A stretch of DNA of 42,681 nt from Rhodoblastus sp964425315 (GTDB taxonomy: Bacteria > Pseudomonadota > Alphaproteobacteria > Rhizobiales > Beijerinckiaceae). Made by a program: the position numbers and the translations under genes. Within the stretch, counting starts at the first letter, position 1. Each line of letters opens with the position of its first letter. A model generated the notes under the pieces. The model worked only from the letters and a program-made list of their open reading frames with translations. It was not told the DNA's origin and ran no database searches. The stretch covers positions 1 through 42,681 of the forward strand of contig CAYRNB010000022.1 in NCBI GenBank assembly GCA_964425315.1, read 5' to 3'. Below, piece after piece: positions 40,648 to 42,681 of this stretch.

Positions 40648-41254
40648 TCGTCGCGCCTTTCTCGTCGGCGCGGCCCTGTTGTCGGCGTCTTCTTTCGCGG
40701 CCTCCTCATTCGCCGCGCCCGGCGACGCGTCGGCGCAAGGTTCCGGCGACGCCGCCGCCGTGGTCAAGAACCTTCAGCGCTCCATGCTCGGCGTCATCCG
40801 CAACGCCGCGCATATCAGCCTGCGCAAGCGTTACGACGCCCTGCGGCCGGCGATCGGCGCGACGTTCGACCTTCCCGCCATGGCGAAAACCGCCTTCGGC
40901 CCCGGCTGGGACGCCATGACCGAGGCGCAGCGCCAGGAATGGACCAAAAGTTTCGGCGATTACATCGCCGCTTCCTACGCCGCCCGCCTCGACAGCCTCA
41001 ACGTCAAGGATTTCGATCCCGACGCCAAATCGATCCCGCAAGGCGACGATGTGATCGTGACTTCGCGCATGATCCTCACCGACGGTCCCCCGGCGCCGAT
41101 CAATTACGTCATGCGGCGCACGCCGCAGGGCTGGCGAATCGGCGACATTTTGGCTAATGGCTCGGTCTCGGAACTGGCGCAATGGCGTCGATCCCTGCAC
41201 GGCTACAAGGCGGACGTCCTGCGCCAGCGCAAGGACGCTTTTCTGACGCCCTGA
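40637..41254 (+). CDS. hpnM: Hopanoid-associated MlaC-type protein HpnM
   Basis: A 205-residue exported protein of the MlaC/Ttg2D fold, which carries lipids across the periplasm. The N-terminus (MAFDRRAFLVGAALLSA) has twin arginines before FL, a Tat-like signal; cleavage is likely near SFAAPGDASAQ. The mature part shows the family pattern: YDALRPAIGATFDLPAMAKTA, LTEAQRQEW-like MTEAQRQEWTKSFGDYIAASY, YVMRRTPQGWRIGDILANGS. ATG 40637 follows AGGAG at five to six bases and overlaps hpnL. It probably moves hopanoids between membranes with HpnN-type exporters encoded elsewhere. Confidence 0.87.
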   Translation: MAFDRRAFLVGAALLSASSFAASSFAAPGDASAQGSGDAAAVVKNLQRSMLGVIRNAAHISLRKRYDALRPAIGATFDLPAMAKTAFGPGWDAMTEAQRQEWTKSFGDYIAASYAARLDSLNVKDFDPDAKSIPQGDDVIVTSRMILTDGPPAPINYVMRRTPQGWRIGDILANGSVSELAQWRRSLHGYKADVLRQRKDAFLTP

Positions 41255-41275
41255 ACGGTGTGGAAGGTACGTTTT

Positions 41276-42541
41276 ATGGACGAAGTCTGGCGCCGCGCCT
41301 CCGACCTGATGCACCCGTCCCTGCTCGAACCGCTGTTTTATGGCCTGGCGCTCGCCGCCTGCCTTTACACGCTGCTGGCGATCTTCAGCCTGCGCCGCTT
41401 TCCGCGCGCCAGGCGTTTTCCCGTGGCGCTCGAGGCGCCGGGCGTCACCGTGCTCAAGCCGCTTTATGGCGCGGAAAAGGGCCTCTACGATCATCTGGCG
41501 AGCTTCTGCCGCCAGGATTACGCCGGCCCGGTGCAGATTCTCTTCGGCCTGCACGACGAGGACGACGCGGCCGCGCCGGTAGCGCACCGGGTCGTCGAGG
41601 ATCTGCGTCTCGGCAGGATCGACGGCGCGCGCCATGACCTGACTGCGGAAGTGGTCATCGACCCGACGCAGCACGGCGCCAACGGCAAGGTCTCCAATCT
41701 CATCAATCTGACGCGCCATATCCAGCATGACGTCGTGGTCCTCGCCGACAGCGACATCAGCGTCGCGCCGGACTACCTGAACCGCCTCGCCGTCGCCTTG
41801 CGGCGGCCGGGGGTTGGGCTCGTCACCTGCCTCTATCGCGGCCTGCCGCTCGCCGGCCTGTGGTCGCGCCTCGGCGCCATGGGGGTGGACTATCATTTCC
41901 TGCCCAATGTCGTGACCGGCGTGCGGCTGAACTTGGCTAATCCCTGCATCGGCGCCACCATTGCGCTGCGCCGTACGACATTGCAGGCGATCGGCGGTTT
42001 TTGGGCGATCAAGGACCAGTTGGCGGACGATTACGTCCTCGGCGAAGCGGTGCGCGAATTGGGGCTGAAGACGGTTCTCGCCGATTTCGCCGTCATCCAC
42101 GCCCATAGCGAAAGCTCGTTCATCGAATTGTGGCGGCGGGACATGCGCTGGGCGCGCACCATACGTTCGCTCGACCCGCTCGGCTATATCGGCACGGCCA
42201 CGACTTTTCCGCTCGCCTGGGCGCTCGCCGCCCTGATCGCGGGCGGCTTTTCCGCTTCCGGCGCGGTCCTGACCGTCGCCGCCCTGATCAGCCGTCTGAC
42301 GCTGCAGGACGAAGTCGATCAGCGTTTCGCCGGCCAGGCGCATGCGTTGTGGCTTTCGCCTTTGCGCGACCTTCTGAGCTTCGCCATTTTCATCGGCAGC
42401 TTTTTGCCGGGCCGGCTTTTTTGGCGCGGAAACGCGTTCGAAATGGGCGAGGACGGCGTCATGGCGCCGATCGGCGAAACACTCGTCGCGCCGAACGGCG
42501 AGCCTGCTGAGGCGACGGAGACCGAAGTCGAGGCGGCGTGA
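41276..42541 (+). CDS. hpnI: Hopanoid glycosyltransferase HpnI
   Basis: A 421-residue family 2 glycosyltransferase. One N-terminal membrane helix (about 18-38) precedes the catalytic domain, with VTVLKPLYGAEKGLYDHLAS, the DSD metal motif in VVVLADSDISV, DDYVLGE and a D-M-R-W motif in the position of QxxRW; two or three C-terminal membrane helices follow. HpnI adds N-acetylglucosamine to diplopterol or bacteriohopanetetrol as the first step toward cyclitol-ether or glucosaminyl hopanoids; HpnK and HpnJ are needed next and are not in the window. ATG 41276 has AAGG eight bases ahead. It follows hpnM by 21 bases. Confidence 0.9.
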   Translation: MDEVWRRASDLMHPSLLEPLFYGLALAACLYTLLAIFSLRRFPRARRFPVALEAPGVTVLKPLYGAEKGLYDHLASFCRQDYAGPVQILFGLHDEDDAAAPVAHRVVEDLRLGRIDGARHDLTAEVVIDPTQHGANGKVSNLINLTRHIQHDVVVLADSDISVAPDYLNRLAVALRRPGVGLVTCLYRGLPLAGLWSRLGAMGVDYHFLPNVVTGVRLNLANPCIGATIALRRTTLQAIGGFWAIKDQLADDYVLGEAVRELGLKTVLADFAVIHAHSESSFIELWRRDMRWARTIRSLDPLGYIGTATTFPLAWALAALIAGGFSASGAVLTVAALISRLTLQDEVDQRFAGQAHALWLSPLRDLLSFAIFIGSFLPGRLFWRGNAFEMGEDGVMAPIGETLVAPNGEPAEATETEVEAA

Positions 42542-42556
42542 GGGAAATCCCTCACG
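42537..42556. terminator. Hairpin spanning the convergent hpnI and thiC stops
   Basis: CGTGAGGG-AAAT-CCCTCACG: a perfect eight-base-pair stem with a tetraloop. Both stop codons (TGA 42539-42541 plus, and TCA 42552-42554 minus) lie within the arms. No T-run, so termination efficiency is uncertain. Confidence 0.5.
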
Positions 42557-42681
42557 TCTCCACGTAAATCTGGCCGCCCTTTTCCAAAAACTCGGCGCTT
42601 TTTTCCGCCATGCCCTGTTCGGCCAGGGCGGCGGCTAGCTCTTTTGATTCTTGGCGCAAATCCTGGGTGATTTTCATCGAA
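42552..42681 (-). CDS. thiC: Phosphomethylpyrimidine synthase ThiC (C-terminal end only)
   Basis: The last 42 codons, cut at the right edge. The visible residues SMKITQDLRQ, then GMAEKSAEFLEKGGQIYVE and stop, match the C-terminus of ThiC, where SMKITQ directly follows the CxxCxxxxFC iron-sulfur motif (outside this window). ThiC is a radical-SAM enzyme converting aminoimidazole ribotide to the thiamine pyrimidine. A TPP riboswitch, if present, would be upstream and not visible. It converges on hpnI. Confidence 0.8.
   Translation of the reverse strand, partial: SMKITQDLRQESKELAAALAEQGMAEKSAEFLEKGGQIYVET

Noticed and set aside
40706..42343. A 545-codon open frame antisense to hpnM and hpnI
   Set aside because: No recognisable protein features, and both plus-strand genes have clear motifs and ribosome-binding sites.

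Overview
The window is GC-rich, tightly packed bacterial chromosome with many 1-4 base stop/start overlaps. Gene content points to an alphaproteobacterium of the Hyphomicrobiales (Rhizobiales): zapA next to a small coiled-coil gene, a gap-pgk-fba block, a TIGR02281-type retropepsin, hopanoid genes hpnL-hpnM-hpnI, a BigR/SqrR-like ArsR regulator and an RpfC-like hybrid kinase. Family level (Beijerinckiaceae, Methylocystaceae or Bradyrhizobium relatives) cannot be settled from sequence alone. No tRNA, rRNA, CRISPR array, phage gene, transposase or integrase was recognised, so this looks like ordinary chromosome with a few less usual islands.

Layout. 1-4417 (minus): the end of an exported EipA-like protein, an Atm1-type ABC exporter, a Lys/Ala-rich unknown and a MetX-like alpha/beta hydrolase. 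4605-5556 (plus): a possible 43-codon leader ORF and a LuxR-type regulator without receiver domain. 5616-6338 (minus): zapA and its coiled-coil neighbour. 6675-12710 (plus): gap, pgk, fba, a divergent ThiE-like protein, a Sel1-repeat protein and an inositol-monophosphatase-family enzyme, with clear terminators after gap and fba. 12838-15175 (plus): a MotA/TolQ-like plus MotB/OmpA-like pair coupled to a GNAT acetyltransferase. 15257-17047 (minus): an MsbA-like exporter. 17233-22964: rpmE (L31), a retropepsin, hrpB and the potassium transporter kup.

23379-25692 is a copper-delivery and oxidase-assembly island of two convergent arms: a small membrane protein plus Sco1 on the plus strand, CtaG(caa3-type) plus PCu(A)C on the minus strand. 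It is preceded by a dispersed palindromic repeat and a long-spacer promoter-like element. Then come purU, a small membrane protein, a nitrilase-family amidase coupled to modB-modC (no modA), and folP-folK (no folB).

31684-35690 holds a response regulator with catalytically dead GGDEF/EAL-like domains overlapping an RpfC-like hybrid kinase. This is the most unusual system here. 35699-37001 (minus) is a pirin gene behind a two-cysteine ArsR regulator with a dyad operator upstream. The window closes with tex, hpnL-hpnM-hpnI and the 3' end of thiC on the opposite strand.

Functionally the window mixes central carbon metabolism, envelope and membrane-lipid maintenance (ABC exporters, hopanoids, proton-channel pair), C1/folate chemistry (purU, folP, folK, thiC) and redox/copper handling. 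Start sites were chosen from visible ribosome-binding sites and gene overlaps. Enzymatic assignments rest on recognised motifs, not on searches.
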